A stretch of DNA of 64,000 nt from Sporosarcina psychrophila (GTDB lineage: Bacteria; Bacillota; Bacilli; Bacillales_A; Planococcaceae). This document shows, one piece after another, positions 53,932-63,998 of the stretch (its first letter is position 1; every line of letters begins with the position of its first letter). The notes under the pieces were generated by a model that did no database searches, was not told the DNA's origin, and was given only the letters and a program-made list of their open reading frames with translations. A program made the position numbers and the translations under genes. Location of the stretch: assembly GCF_001590685.1 (NCBI RefSeq), contig NZ_CP014616.1, positions 3,347,001 to 3,411,000 of the forward strand, given 5' to 3'.

Positions 53932-54255
53932 CTCTTTATACTCATTCATCCTGCGCACTCGGTAGATAATTAAAATAAGAGCCGCCACGATGAGAGCCTC
54001 CACGATCGGGAGGAAAAAGCCAAGAAACGTCAAAATTAGACAGCCGATAAACAAGAAGGCATAGATCAGCAAAGTCTGTAAAGGCCTCAGTTTTCTAGCA
54101 AATCCCAGTTTATAAACAATTGCCGACATGAGGAAGACGAGGGCAAAAAGTACATAACCGGCAGCCGTATAGGAAGGCATCACTTCGTATATAAAGCGTG
54201 CAATACCCGACATCTTTCCGAATACGAACTCTGTATCGCCAACACTAGCACTCAT
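53908..54255 (-). CDS. ylaH: YlaH-like membrane protein
   Basis: A 115-residue protein with three membrane helices (about 28-48, 60-76, 79-98) and a charged C-terminal tail (YRVRRMNEYKEKKEDS). It matches the YlaH-like family next to typA in Bacillus. Function is unknown. The 170-bp gap to typA shows no gene. Confidence 0.88.
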   Translation of the reverse strand: MSASVGDTEFVFGKMSGIARFIYEVMPSYTAAGYVLFALVFLMSAIVYKLGFARKLRPLQTLLIYAFLFIGCLILTFLGFFLPIVEALIVAALILIIYRVRRMNEYKEKKEDSII

Positions 54256-54425
54256 TCAACACATTCCCTTCTGTAAAGCTTTTCTATAGGTCGGAATAGT
54301 AATAATCCCGTCACTGTTAAAGGACCTCAGAAAGCCGCACCTGACCTATCAGTCGACTAGCCCTGTATGAGGTAAGGCACTCAAGATGCTTTCTTTTACT
54401 AAGATCACTTATGTTTAAACAGCGA

Positions 54426-56255
54426 TTATTTCTTTTTCTGAACACGTTCGCGTTCGTTTTTATCAAGTATCTTCTTACGAAGTCTGATTGATACTGGCGT
54501 CACTTCACAATACTCGTCATCACCCAGATATTGTAACGCTTCTTCAAGCGACATAATACGTGGTTTTTTAGTTGTAACTGTTTGGTCTTTAGAAGCTGAA
54601 CGTACGTTTGTTGCTTGTTTAGCTTTTGTTAAGTTGATTGTCAAATCGCTTTCGCGAGTATTTTCACCAACAACCATCCCAGCATAGATTTCAGTTCCAG
54701 CACCAACGAACATAATACCGCGGTCTTCTAGCTGCATGATGCTGTAAGGCGTAGCTGTACCGTTCTCCATTGAAACAAGAACACCGTTTCTGCGGCCGCC
54801 GACTTTACCTTTTGCCATTGGCTGGTAAGAATCAAACGTATGGTTCATAATTCCGTAACCTCTTGTCAATGTAAGGAATTCAGTTGAATAACCAATCAAT
54901 CCACGTGCAGGTACATTGAATATTAGACGAACTTGTCCATTACCATTGTTGATCATATCAAGCATTTCGCCTTTACGCTCACCAATCGACTCGATAATAG
55001 AGCCTGTATGCTCTTCAGGAATATCAATTTGTAAACGTTCGATAGGCTCACAACGAACACCATCTACTTCTTTCACGATTACTGTTGGTTTCGAAACTTG
55101 CAATTCAAATCCTTCACGGCGCATGTTTTCAATAAGAATAGAAAGGTGAAGCTCTCCGCGTCCTGAAACAGTCCATGCATCAGGCGAATCAGTTGGATCT
55201 ACACGAAGAGATACATCTGTTTGCAATTGTGATTGAAGGCGTTCGTCAATTTTTCTTGACGTTACCCATTTACCTTCTTTACCTGCAAACGGGCTATTGT
55301 TTACAAGGAATGTCATTTGTAACGTTGGTTCGTCAATGAACAACTCTGGAAGTGCTTCCAGATGATCTGCCGGACAAATTGTTTCACTAACGTCAATGTT
55401 CTCCATTCCAGATACCGCAACAAGATCTCCTGCGAAAGCTTCTTGGATATCAACGCGTTTCAAACCAAGGAAACCAGACATTTTCGTAACACGATAGTTT
55501 TTGACAGTACCATCACGTTTTATAACGGCAACCGACTGTCCGACTTGCATCGTTCCACGGAAAATCCGTCCGATACCGATACGGCCAACATAATCGCTGT
55601 AATCAAGAAGTGATACTTGGAACTGTAAAGGCTCGTCTCTATTATCGATTGGAGCAGGGATATGTTCTAGAATTGCGTCATATAGTACACGCAACGTTTC
55701 TTCTTGTGTTGAAACGTCTGGTGATAAGCTTGCAGTACCGTTGAATCCTGATGCATAAATAACTGGGAATTCAAGTTGTTCATCATTCGCATCAAGTTCG
55801 ATGAATAATTCAAGAACTTCATCAACTACTTCTTCCGGGCGTGCAAATTCACGGTCAATTTTATTAACGACAACGATTGGTTTCAAGTTCTGCTCAAGCG
55901 CTTTTTTCAGTACGAAACGCGTTTGTGGCATACACCCTTCGTATGAGTCGACAACAAGAATTACACCATCTACCATTTTCAAGATACGTTCCACTTCTCC
56001 GCCGAAATCTGCGTGACCTGGTGTATCCAAAATGTTGATTTTTGTATCTTTATATTCAATTGCTGTATTCTTTGCAAGAATCGTAATTCCGCGTTCACGT
56101 TCAATTTCATTTGAGTCCATTGCACGATCATCTACTTGTTCGTTAGAACGGAAGATTCCCGATTGTTTTAAAAGTTGATCGACAAGCGTCGTTTTTCCGT
56201 GGTCGACGTGGGCGATAATTGCTATGTTACGTAAGTCACTTCTAAGTTTAGTCAT
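54426..56255 (-). CDS. typA: Translational GTPase TypA/BipA
   Basis: TypA is a ribosome-associated GTPase involved in stress and low-temperature growth and in large-subunit assembly. The 609-residue protein has the G1 motif AHVDHGKT (15-22), DTPGHADF, NKIDR, the EF-G-like domains, and the C-terminal domain specific to TypA (region RKKILDKNERERVQKKK). Its place between ylaH and ylaF fits B. subtilis. The ATG follows TGGAGTGAAATC. An extended -10 promoter lies upstream. Confidence 0.98.
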   Translation of the reverse strand: MTKLRSDLRNIAIIAHVDHGKTTLVDQLLKQSGIFRSNEQVDDRAMDSNEIERERGITILAKNTAIEYKDTKINILDTPGHADFGGEVERILKMVDGVILVVDSYEGCMPQTRFVLKKALEQNLKPIVVVNKIDREFARPEEVVDEVLELFIELDANDEQLEFPVIYASGFNGTASLSPDVSTQEETLRVLYDAILEHIPAPIDNRDEPLQFQVSLLDYSDYVGRIGIGRIFRGTMQVGQSVAVIKRDGTVKNYRVTKMSGFLGLKRVDIQEAFAGDLVAVSGMENIDVSETICPADHLEALPELFIDEPTLQMTFLVNNSPFAGKEGKWVTSRKIDERLQSQLQTDVSLRVDPTDSPDAWTVSGRGELHLSILIENMRREGFELQVSKPTVIVKEVDGVRCEPIERLQIDIPEEHTGSIIESIGERKGEMLDMINNGNGQVRLIFNVPARGLIGYSTEFLTLTRGYGIMNHTFDSYQPMAKGKVGGRRNGVLVSMENGTATPYSIMQLEDRGIMFVGAGTEIYAGMVVGENTRESDLTINLTKAKQATNVRSASKDQTVTTKKPRIMSLEEALQYLGDDEYCEVTPVSIRLRKKILDKNERERVQKKK

Positions 56256-56297
56256 GATTTCACTCCATTATTCTTTTTTCGGTTGATTAACTGTGTT

Positions 56298-56306
56298 ATT
56301 ATAGCA
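56298..56306 (-). promoter_or_regulatory. Extended -10 promoter of typA
   Basis: On the minus strand TGCTATAAT (complement of 56298-56306) gives a perfect TATAAT with the TGn extension. The -35 at 17 bp is weak (TTTCGA). The box lies 43 bp upstream of the typA start. Confidence 0.7.
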
Positions 56307-56354
56307 CATGTAAAGATAATTCGAAAACATTTAATTGTAGATGGAGGTATTTTT

Positions 56355-56540
56355 TTGAAAAACATCAAATGGATTTTCGTTTTTTACTCCATTGCCGCTA
56401 TCGCTTCAATGTGTGCAATCGGCGTTGCAGTCGGTATGAGCAGCCCCACGATTGCGATTGTAGCCATCGTTGCATTGATTCTAATTATGGGTAACGGATT
56501 TAAAACAAAAAAGAAATATAGAGAACAAGGCCTACTTTAA
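56355..56540 (+). CDS. ylaF: YlaF-like small membrane protein (DUF5325)
   Basis: A 61-residue protein made of two hydrophobic segments (about 6-28 and 32-47) and a basic tail (KTKKKYREQGLL). It fits the small DUF5325 protein encoded beside typA (ylaF). The start is TTG at 56355, preceded by GGAGG. Function is unknown. Confidence 0.85.
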   Translation: MKNIKWIFVFYSIAAIASMCAIGVAVGMSSPTIAIVAIVALILIMGNGFKTKKKYREQGLL

Positions 56541-56606
56541 TAACATTCTTTTCAAATGTGACGTTTCATGGTAATCGTAGTATTCGATGCCTGTAACGTC
56601 CTTTTT

Positions 56607-57401
56607 TTATTGTTTTAGGTCAATATAGTTTGTCACAATATCTTGATGCAATCCAGGCCTCGCGACTATAAATGTATCCTGCCCAAGAAGGTGCGGGAAA
56701 TCCCCTTTCATGTTTGTTGCAACTGCACCGACCTCCTGCGCAATAACAATGCCCCCAGCAACATCCCATGGCGACAGCCTCATAGACATGTATGCATCCA
56801 GCCTACCTGAAGAGACATACGCCAACTCGAGCGCTGCCGAGCCATATGATCTTGTCCCTCTACACGTTCTAATCAGTTCAATAATTTTTTCGTTGTCAAC
56901 GAAGTGATTCGGAGCCACCCAACTGGCATTAATACCAATAACGGCTTCTTCTAGTGGTGTAATCTCCAATTGCGGTAGCCGTTCATCATTGAAATAAGCT
57001 CCTTCATCTTTAGCAGCATGATAAAAATCATCGCGCATTACATCATAAATATAACCAAGCATACCGACGCCTTCTGCATATATTCCGAGAGAGATGGCAA
57101 AGTTCCGTTTTTGGTGGATGAAATTCATCGTTCCGTCAATTGGGTCAAGCATCCAAACGACCCCATCAAGCGTCTGAACGACATCGCCAAATCCTTCTTC
57201 ACCGAGAATCTTATGGTCAGGAAAATCTCTTTTAATCCTGCTGATGAAGAATTGTTCGATTTCTTTATCAATATTTGTCACAAGGTCATTCGCACTCGAT
57301 TTTGTATCGATATCGATTTGATTGAAAAAAGACACGCGAATTTTATGACCCGCTTCTTTTATCAACGACTTTGCATAACGATCAATAATTCCCCACTTCA
57401 T
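56607..57401 (-). CDS. suhB: Inositol monophosphatase family protein (SuhB/YktC type)
   Basis: A 264-residue magnesium-dependent phosphatase of the inositol monophosphatase superfamily. Metal ligands lie in LGEEGF (about 70-75), WMLDPIDGTMNF (about 87-98) and the C-terminal SPWDVAGG (about 203-210). The last two are the two family signatures. Substrate could be inositol phosphate or another sugar phosphate. In B. subtilis yktC sits near yktA-yktB, as here. ATG after GAAGGGGTGG. Confidence 0.9.
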   Translation of the reverse strand: MKWGIIDRYAKSLIKEAGHKIRVSFFNQIDIDTKSSANDLVTNIDKEIEQFFISRIKRDFPDHKILGEEGFGDVVQTLDGVVWMLDPIDGTMNFIHQKRNFAISLGIYAEGVGMLGYIYDVMRDDFYHAAKDEGAYFNDERLPQLEITPLEEAVIGINASWVAPNHFVDNEKIIELIRTCRGTRSYGSAALELAYVSSGRLDAYMSMRLSPWDVAGGIVIAQEVGAVATNMKGDFPHLLGQDTFIVARPGLHQDIVTNYIDLKQ

Positions 57402-57443
57402 AAAGCCACCCCTTCCAAACGACTATCTATAGTACACTATATC

Positions 57444-57501
57444 GAAAAAGGCATCCCATTACACTATCCCTGTTTCTAAAGGATGTGTATGGATGCCTTT
57501 T
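57444..57501 (-). terminator. Terminator of the small gene at 57520
   Basis: AAAAGGCATCC pairs with GGATGCCTTTT over a 34-base loop containing a further small pairing (TACAC with GTGTA). A-runs on the left give T-runs on the minus strand. Confidence 0.75.
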
Positions 57502-57519
57502 CTGGTCCGACAATCAGAA

Positions 57520-57717
57520 TCATGCGAAGCCATTAAGTATCTCCAGCTCACGGTGAATTTCCATAAGCCTATGCTTGCTTTTCATTTTTTGCTTTGCATC
57601 ATCTTCTTGCACAGCATCGAAAAGTGTTGCAAGTTCATAATCGAGTTCTAGGTTAAGTAGCTTCACATATTCTTTCTCTACATCGGCTTTGCGAATAACA
57701 TGGACGACTTGTTTCAT
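57520..57717 (-). CDS. Small conserved cytoplasmic protein, unknown function
   Basis: A 65-residue charged, mainly helical protein (KADVEKEYVKLLNLELDYEL, then KQKMKSKHRLMEIHRELEIL), likely a small helical bundle. I do not recognise it with confidence. The ATG at 57717 lies seven bases after GGGGTG and a terminator follows, so it is a real single-gene unit. Confidence 0.75.
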   Translation of the reverse strand: MKQVVHVIRKADVEKEYVKLLNLELDYELATLFDAVQEDDAKQKMKSKHRLMEIHRELEILNGFA

Positions 57718-57876
57718 AGTTGACACCCCTTTTTCAGTATATAGTCCAAATTTTCCGTTAGTTATACTTAAAATATGCTACGACCAGAGTTCGCTCTAGT
57801 TATAAGCCTTGTTACTAAAGATTGTTCCCCTTTTTCTGTTATGATAAACGTGTAAATGTAATTGGGGGTAATGAAA

Positions 57877-58506
57877 ATGGTTGGTCTTTTTTGGGAAAAA
57901 GATGATTTTGATGTATTTTCAATTGAAGGGCTAGAAAAGCGGATGGAAGCATTGCAAAATCGAATCCAACCCAAGTTTGGAACTCTAGGTATGCATTTTG
58001 CGGACCGCCTTTCAGCACATGGGACTGATGAGTTTTTTCCACATGTCGCAAAACACGCAAGACGGACAGTAAATCCACCAAATGACAGTTGGGTCGCCTT
58101 CGCACCTGCTAAACGGGGCTACAAAGCATTGCCTCACTTTCAGATTGGCTTATGGGGGTCACATTTATTCATTATTTTAGCGGTAATTTATGAGAATTCA
58201 GATAAAAAAGGGATTGCCGAGCGTCTAGATAGCAAATTGGATGTTTTAACTAGCCTCCCTGGTACTTATATCGTTTCTGGTGATCATATGAAACCCGAAG
58301 CTACAACTATCGAACAAGCGGGGGACGTTGGACTCGAACAACTTTTAGAGCGGTTACAAACTGTCAAAAAAGCGGAGTTCCTTGTCGGTCGGCATTTACC
58401 AAGTGAAGACGCCGTTAAACTTTCCACCGAAGAATTCATGGCATTTGCAGAAGAGACTTTTGACCAACTGCTACCTGTTTATGATGTAGTCATTAATAAA
58501 CAATAA
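57877..58506 (+). CDS. yktB: YktB family protein (DUF1054)
   Basis: A 209-residue soluble protein of the DUF1054 family, with family motifs HVAKHARRTVNPPNDSWVAF (about 54-73) and GLWGSHLFIILAVIYE. Function is unknown. I chose the ATG at 57877, eight bases after GGGGG; the TTG at 57862 overlaps that site. The TAA stop codon adjoins AAGCGTAAGCGCC, the end of a dispersed repeat. It pairs with yktA nearby. Confidence 0.93.
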   Translation: MVGLFWEKDDFDVFSIEGLEKRMEALQNRIQPKFGTLGMHFADRLSAHGTDEFFPHVAKHARRTVNPPNDSWVAFAPAKRGYKALPHFQIGLWGSHLFIILAVIYENSDKKGIAERLDSKLDVLTSLPGTYIVSGDHMKPEATTIEQAGDVGLEQLLERLQTVKKAEFLVGRHLPSEDAVKLSTEEFMAFAEETFDQLLPVYDVVINKQ

Positions 58507-58752
58507 AAGCGTAAGCGCCTTGGTAGACCCACAAGCGCTGGAAGGCCTTAAGAGAAAGGCGCTCTTTGCCTTTAACTTAAGGCCTGATGCGACAGGGGAA
58601 GGCAGCTTAGGATCGCGACATCCTGTCGCAACAAGGAGGGATGCAGTTTCAATCCCTCCCCACTGCATGACCCACGTCGTGTGTGCCCAGGGGCTAGGCG
58701 CTGGAGTCTAGATACTGCTCCAGGTGAAAACCTTATACTTCTTAGCTTTAGA
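58507..58752 (+). repeat. Dispersed structured repeat, copy 8
   Basis: It starts AAGCGTAAGCGCCTTGG directly after the yktB stop codon and carries a hairpin around GGCGCTCTTTGCC and a GGAGGGATGCAGTTTC palindrome. It ends GGCGCTGGAGTCTAGATACTG with the flank GAAAACCTTATACTTCTTAG. The GGGATGCAGTT(T)CAATCCC hairpin is shared with unit 3 of the copy at 31753. Confidence 0.9.
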
Positions 58753-58753
58753 T

Positions 58754-58792
58754 AAAAGGAATGCTCCCGCTTAACGCGAGGGCATTCCTTTT
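58754..58792 (-). terminator. Terminator overlapping the end of yktA
   Basis: AAAAGGAATGCTCCCGC pairs with GCGAGGGCATTCCTTTT. The right arm encodes the last codons of yktA, and the minus-strand T-run comes from the A-run at 58754. Confidence 0.88.
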
Positions 58793-59052
58793 ATTATTTC
58801 TTCACCACTTGTATCTTTCGCCATTTGAACAACACGGTAACAGACGTAACCGCTCGCTTCCTCAAATTCCTTGCACAATGTTTTTTCTTCCGCCATGGAA
58901 GGAACCACTTTTTTGAATCCCCGATATGCCTCCATCAGTTTTTCTCCTGCAATTCCTGATTCATATGCTTTTTCAACCGCCTCATAAAATGCCGCTACTG
59001 CGATAATTTCTGTGGTCGACCAATCATGCCTAATTGGATAATTATAATCCAT
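58771..59052 (-). CDS. yktA: YktA family protein (UPF0223)
   Basis: A 93-residue soluble protein matching the UPF0223 family: YNYPIRHDWSTTEIIAV at the start, FYEAVEKAYESGI in the middle and EEASGYVCYRVV near the end. Function is unknown. The ATG follows AAAGGGAGCG. Confidence 0.93.
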   Translation of the reverse strand: MDYNYPIRHDWSTTEIIAVAAFYEAVEKAYESGIAGEKLMEAYRGFKKVVPSMAEEKTLCKEFEEASGYVCYRVVQMAKDTSGEEIIKGMPSR

Positions 59053-59076
59053 GCTAATTCGCTCCCTTTACTCTCT

Positions 59077-60033
59077 TTAGTTCCATCTTTTACGAATTGT
59101 TTCCGCCTCATTCACCATACGCTCAACTAATTCTGCAACGGATGGTACATCGTTAATAAGCCCAGCAACCTGACCCGCCCATCCATAACCATTATTGGCA
59201 TCTCCATCATGAATAAAACGGCGATTCGCTTCGCCACTGATTAAATCTTTCATCGCTTCATAATCAGCATTTTTAGCTTCCATGTCAATTATTCTCTTCG
59301 TCCAACTTCCCGCTAATGCTCGAGCGGGTGCTCCTAGTGTTCTTTTAATAACAGTCGTATCGGTTTCACTACTTGCAAGAAGTAGATTGATATAAGCTTG
59401 AGATGCATGGACACACTCTCTCGTCGCAATGAATCTTGTTCCCATCTCAATCCCCTCGGCGCCTAATGCCTGAGCGGCCATCCAACCGCGACCATCCCCG
59501 ATACCACCGGATGCAATAACTGGGATTGAAACAGCATCGACAACTTGTGGAACAAGTACCATCGTTCCGATATCGTCACGCCCAAGATGTCCCCCACCTT
59601 CTTGTCCAACAACCATAACTGCATCAGCTCCGAGTGATTCCGCTTTCTGAGCCTGCCTTTTTGCAGCAACTAGCACAAGCTTTTTAACGTTGGTATTTTG
59701 AAGTTGGGCAAAAAATGGCGCGGGATTCCCACCCGTTACCGACATTACTGTAACGCCTTCCTCCAGTGCAGCTTCCACCATATGGGCATATGGACGTCCA
59801 TGTTGTCCAATCGCAAAGTTCACGCCGAACGGTTTATCAGTCAGCGTTTTTACTTTTTTAATTTCAACGCGCAGTGCATCTGCTGAATCCAAACTCATTG
59901 CCGTAATTTGTCCAAGTCCACCTGCTTCCGAGACGGCAGCAGCAAGTTGGGCATAAGCCAAGTAAGCGAGTCCCCCTTGAATGATTGGATAATTGATATC
60001 GAGCAGTTCCGTTATTTTTGTTTTCCATTCCAT
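59077..60033 (-). CDS. Nitronate monooxygenase / FabK-like flavoprotein
   Basis: A 318-residue FMN-dependent TIM-barrel protein. It shows IIQGGLAYLAYAQLAAAVSEAG (15-36, split here for brevity as IIQGG...SEAGG), then GVNFAIG, the phosphate-binding GQEGGGHLGR (about 129-138) and ASGGIGDGRG, and MGTRFIAT. The family includes nitronate monooxygenases and enoyl-ACP reductase FabK; sequence alone does not decide between them. I chose the ATG at 60033 after GGGGGAGGC. A frame to 60099 adds an unrelated acidic leader. Confidence 0.88.
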   Translation of the reverse strand: MEWKTKITELLDINYPIIQGGLAYLAYAQLAAAVSEAGGLGQITAMSLDSADALRVEIKKVKTLTDKPFGVNFAIGQHGRPYAHMVEAALEEGVTVMSVTGGNPAPFFAQLQNTNVKKLVLVAAKRQAQKAESLGADAVMVVGQEGGGHLGRDDIGTMVLVPQVVDAVSIPVIASGGIGDGRGWMAAQALGAEGIEMGTRFIATRECVHASQAYINLLLASSETDTTVIKRTLGAPARALAGSWTKRIIDMEAKNADYEAMKDLISGEANRRFIHDGDANNGYGWAGQVAGLINDVPSVAELVERMVNEAETIRKRWN

Positions 60034-60159
60034 TTGAATGCCTCCCCCGTTACTCCACTGACACTCTTCTTCATCCCCATCTACTAAACCTGCAAACAAA
60101 AGGCAGAAAAAGCTAGGTCACACGGATCCACATACCTGTTTCATAGTCCGATTCAAACT

Positions 60160-60204
60160 AAAAAAACCATCTACGAGGATATCTTGCTACCTCATAGACG
60201 GTCT
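60160..60204 (-). terminator. Terminator of the pdh operon
   Basis: ACCATCTACGAGG (60166-60178) pairs with CCTCATAGACGGT (60190-60202), followed on the minus strand by T6-7. It lies just past the pdhD stop codon. Confidence 0.9.
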
Positions 60205-60224
60205 TAATCACTGACTCTAGAAAA

Positions 60225-61637
60225 TTATTTCGTAATCATATGAATTGGTTTACCCAAAGCGACTTCAGCCGCTTCCATTGAAATTTCACTCAATGTTGGG
60301 TGAGCATGAATTGTCATTGCAACATCTTCAAGTGTCATTCCTGCTTCGATTGCAAGAGCAAGTTCAGCGATCATATCTGATGCACTTTCACCCACAATTT
60401 GCGCTCCAAGTAGAAGCCCGTCTTCTTTACGTGATACAAGTTTGACGAAACCTTCAGAAGCATCAAGTGCAAGTGCACGTCCATTAGCTGCAAACGGGAA
60501 TTTCCCTACTACTGTTTCATAACCTTCTTCTTTTGCCTGTTGCTCGTTCAAGCCAACAGCTGCAAGTTCAGGATCAGTGAAACAAACGGCAGGAATCGCC
60601 AAGTAGTCAACTTCAGACTTCTCGCCTGAAATTGCTTCTGCTGCAATTTTAGCTTCATAAGAAGCTTTGTGTGCAAGCTGAAGTCCTGGAACGATATCAC
60701 CGATTGCATAGATATTTGGAATGCTTGTACGGCATTGTTTGTCGACTTCGATAAGACCACGCTCAAGGAACTTGATGCCCATCTCTTCTAATCCGATTTC
60801 ATCCGTATTTGGACGACGACCTACAGTAACAAGTACGTAATCAGCTTCGACTTTCTTCTCTTCTCCGCCTACTTCGTATGTAACTGTAACGCCAGTTGCT
60901 GTCTCTTCAACGCCTTTTGCAGACGCTTTAACAACAACTTCGACGCCTTTTTTCTTCAAGCCTTTTTTAACGATTTGTGTCATTTGTTTTTCAAAACCTG
61001 CAAGGATGTCATTGCCGCCTTCAATAATCGTTACTTCAGATCCAAGATTTGCATATGAAGATCCTAGCTCAGTACCGATATAACCGCCACCGATAACGAC
61101 AAGTTTTCCCGGTAATTCTGTAAGACTCAAAGCACCTGTTGAATTGATAACGCGTTTCGTAAATTTGAATGTCGGGATTTCAATCGGACGTGAACCCGTT
61201 GCAATGATTGCATTTTTGAATTTATATGTTTGCGCAGAACTTTCGTCCATCACACGTACTGTGTTGCTATCGACGAAATAAGCTTCACCTTGAACATAAT
61301 CAACCTTGTTGCCTTTAAGAAGTCCTGCAACTCCGCCAGTCAACTTGCTGACTACGCTATCTTTGAACGCTTGCGCTTTAGTGAAATCTAGTTTCACTTC
61401 TGTTGCTGTAATTCCCATTGAATCGGAATTTTTTGCATTGGCATAACGATGTCCAACAGCAATTAGCGCTTTAGAAGGAATACATCCTACATTCAAACAC
61501 ACGCCACCAATATCGCCTTTTTCAACAACGATTACTTTTTGGCCCAATTGTGCCGCACGAATTGCTGCGACATATCCTCCCGGTCCAGAACCTACGACAA
61601 GTGTATCTACTTCGATTGGAAAGTCTCCTACTACCAT
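60225..61637 (-). CDS. pdhD: Dihydrolipoyl dehydrogenase (E3) PdhD
   Basis: E3 reoxidises dihydrolipoamide with FAD and NAD+. The 470-residue protein has the FAD motif GSGPGG (16-21), the redox disulfide CLNVGC (47-52), the NAD motif [10 protein letters not shown] (about 182-191), a second FAD motif AIGDIVPG, and the C-terminal HAHPTLSE with catalytic His446 and Glu451. It is the last gene of the pdh operon, 3 bp after pdhC. Confidence 0.98.
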   Translation of the reverse strand: MVVGDFPIEVDTLVVGSGPGGYVAAIRAAQLGQKVIVVEKGDIGGVCLNVGCIPSKALIAVGHRYANAKNSDSMGITATEVKLDFTKAQAFKDSVVSKLTGGVAGLLKGNKVDYVQGEAYFVDSNTVRVMDESSAQTYKFKNAIIATGSRPIEIPTFKFTKRVINSTGALSLTELPGKLVVIGGGYIGTELGSSYANLGSEVTIIEGGNDILAGFEKQMTQIVKKGLKKKGVEVVVKASAKGVEETATGVTVTYEVGGEEKKVEADYVLVTVGRRPNTDEIGLEEMGIKFLERGLIEVDKQCRTSIPNIYAIGDIVPGLQLAHKASYEAKIAAEAISGEKSEVDYLAIPAVCFTDPELAAVGLNEQQAKEEGYETVVGKFPFAANGRALALDASEGFVKLVSRKEDGLLLGAQIVGESASDMIAELALAIEAGMTLEDVAMTIHAHPTLSEISMEAAEVALGKPIHMITK

Positions 61638-61640
61638 TGT

Positions 61641-62990
61641 TTACGCCTCCATTAATAAAAGTTCCGGATTTGCGAGCAATCTCTTAAGGTGATTCAGCGC
61701 GTGTTGTGCAGTAGCGCCGTCGATCATCCGGTGATCGAATACCAATGACAATGCTAACATAGGTGCCGCTACAATTTCACCATTTTTCACAACTGGCTTT
61801 TCTGCGATACGACCAATTCCAAGAATTGCAACCTCAGGATGATTAATGATAGGTGTAAACCATTGTCCTCCTGCAGACCCAATATTCGTGATGGAACAAG
61901 AAGCACCCTTCATTTCAGCAGGTGATAATTTACCATCGCGTGCTTTTACGGCAAGGCTATTGATTTCATCAGAAATTGCGAAGATTGATTTACGGTCTGC
62001 ATGCTTGATAACCGGAACAAGAAGTCCGCGGTCAGTGTCCGCAGCGATACCAATATTGTAATAATGCTTCTGAACAATTTCTTGTGTAGCATCATCGAGT
62101 GAGCTATTGAACGCTGGGAATTCACGCAATGTCGAAACAAGTGCTTTTACGACATAAGGCAAATACGTCAGTTTGATATCTTTTTCTGCAGCAATGTCTT
62201 TGAACTTTTTGCGATGTGCAACGAGTTCGGTAACATCCACTTCGTCAAGCAACGTAACATGCGGAGCAGTGTGTTTTGAATTGACCATCGCTTTTGCAAT
62301 TGCTTTTCGGATTCCAGACATTTTTTCGCGTGTTTCAGGGAATTCGCCTTCAAGATGAACTGGAGCCGGAGCCGAAGTTTCTTGTGCAACGCTTTCAGCT
62401 TGACCATCTTGATCCGCCACTGCTGGAGTTGCCGCTTGTGTTTGTCCACCATTCTTGAATGACTCGATATCTTCTTTCAAGATGCGGCCGTTTTTGCCTG
62501 ATCCTGCAACTTGCTGAATTTCGACACCTTGCTCACGCGCAAATTTACGCACGGAAGGCATTGCAATAATGCGGCGATTCGGATCGACGTCTGTTTGTGC
62601 TTGCACACTTGCAGTCGGGGCAGCTACTGTTGTAGTTGCTTCTTCCTTAGGCGCCTCTTCTTTTTCAATCGGTTGACTCGCTTCAGCTGTTGCTTGAACT
62701 TGTGCTTCAGTTTCTGCGTTGTCATCCTCTTCAGATTTCACATTTTCATAACCAGGTGCATCGAAGCGAATCAATACATCCCCTACGACTGAAACTGTTC
62801 CTTCGGAAACGAGTATTTCTTCAACAGTACCCGTAACCGGTGATGGAATTTCCACAACTGCTTTATCGTTTTGGATTTCAAGAAGTATGTCATCTTCATT
62901 GATTTTATCGCCTTTAGCGACGAACCATTTTACGACTTCACCTTCATGGATTCCTTCTCCGATATCTGGTAAACGGAATTCAAATGCCAC
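61641..62990 (-). CDS. pdhC: Pyruvate dehydrogenase E2, dihydrolipoamide acetyltransferase PdhC
   Basis: E2 forms the core of the complex. The 449-residue protein has one lipoyl domain with Lys43 in [12 protein letters not shown], and an Ala/Glu-rich linker (about 85-125). It also has a peripheral-subunit-binding domain ([13 protein letters not shown], about 136-148), another linker, and the catalytic domain ending DHRMIDG with His420 and Asp424. I chose the GTG at 62990, six bases after AAGGGTG, giving the family start [13 protein letters not shown]. The GTG at 62999 is the alternative. Confidence 0.97.
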   Translation of the reverse strand: MAFEFRLPDIGEGIHEGEVVKWFVAKGDKINEDDILLEIQNDKAVVEIPSPVTGTVEEILVSEGTVSVVGDVLIRFDAPGYENVKSEEDDNAETEAQVQATAEASQPIEKEEAPKEEATTTVAAPTASVQAQTDVDPNRRIIAMPSVRKFAREQGVEIQQVAGSGKNGRILKEDIESFKNGGQTQAATPAVADQDGQAESVAQETSAPAPVHLEGEFPETREKMSGIRKAIAKAMVNSKHTAPHVTLLDEVDVTELVAHRKKFKDIAAEKDIKLTYLPYVVKALVSTLREFPAFNSSLDDATQEIVQKHYYNIGIAADTDRGLLVPVIKHADRKSIFAISDEINSLAVKARDGKLSPAEMKGASCSITNIGSAGGQWFTPIINHPEVAILGIGRIAEKPVVKNGEIVAAPMLALSLVFDHRMIDGATAQHALNHLKRLLANPELLLMEA

Positions 62991-63020
62991 GTGATTCACC
63001 CTTTCTTAATTGATACCTTT

Positions 63021-63998
63021 TTAGAACGTCAGCACTTTTTTAGCTGTTTCAATAATATCTTTCACATTCGGAAGCCAAGCATTTTCACCTTGCGCAAATG
63101 GATAAATAGTATCCGGTGCAGTTACGCGAAGAACAGGTGCTTCAAGGCTTAGAATTGCGCGTTCTGTAATTTCAGCTACGATATTCGCAGCGATTCCTGC
63201 TTGTTTCTGCGCTTCTTGTACAACGATTGCACGGTTTGTTTTTTCAACAGATGCAATGATTGTTTCGATATCCATTGGTTGAATTGTACGCAAGTCGATA
63301 ACTTCTACAGAGAAGCCTTCTTTTTCAAGCTCTTCAGCCGCTTTCAAGCTTTCGTGAACCATTGCGCCGTACGTGATAATTGAAAGGTCTTTCCCTTCAC
63401 GTTTCACATCCGCTTTCCCAAGTGGAATCGTGTACTCTTCTTCAGGAACTTCTTGTCTGAATGAACGGTACAGTTTCATATGTTCAAGGAAGATGACCGG
63501 ATTGTCGTCGCGGATTGCAGAAATCAGTAACCCTTTCGCGTCATATGGAGTTGAAGGGATAACTACTTTCAAACCAGGCTGTGAAGCTACGAGACCTTCA
63601 AGACTATCAGCGTGCATCTCAGGTGTTGCTACGCCGCCTCCGAATGGTGAGCGGATTGTAACAGGTGCATTGAAACGACCTGCACTACGGAAACTCATGC
63701 GCGCAAGTTGACCACTAACTGAGTCAATTACTTCATAAAGGAAACCAAAGAACTGAATTTCCATAACTGGACGGTAGCCTGTGAATGCCAACCCGATTGC
63801 TAATCCACCAATACCAGATTCTGCAAGCGGTGTATCGAATACACGCACTTCGCCAAATTCTTTTTGCAAGCCTTCAGTTGCACGGAAGACTCCTCCGTTA
63901 TTTCCAACGTCTTCACCGAAGACGAGGACGTTTTCATCATTTTTCAGCTCCGTACGTAGAGCATCAGTTATTGCTTGAATCATCGTCATTTGTGCCAT
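63021..63998 (-). CDS. pdhB: Pyruvate dehydrogenase E1 beta subunit PdhB
   Basis: The beta subunit completes the thiamine diphosphate enzyme that decarboxylates pyruvate. The 325 residues match the family length. It starts [14 protein letters not shown], then [15 protein letters not shown] (about 27-41), the region [17 protein letters not shown], and [11 protein letters not shown]. The ATG lies two bases inside the right edge, so the gene is complete; its ribosome binding site and pdhA lie outside. Confidence 0.98.
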   Translation of the reverse strand: MAQMTMIQAITDALRTELKNDENVLVFGEDVGNNGGVFRATEGLQKEFGEVRVFDTPLAESGIGGLAIGLAFTGYRPVMEIQFFGFLYEVIDSVSGQLARMSFRSAGRFNAPVTIRSPFGGGVATPEMHADSLEGLVASQPGLKVVIPSTPYDAKGLLISAIRDDNPVIFLEHMKLYRSFRQEVPEEEYTIPLGKADVKREGKDLSIITYGAMVHESLKAAEELEKEGFSVEVIDLRTIQPMDIETIIASVEKTNRAIVVQEAQKQAGIAANIVAEITERAILSLEAPVLRVTAPDTIYPFAQGENAWLPNVKDIIETAKKVLTF

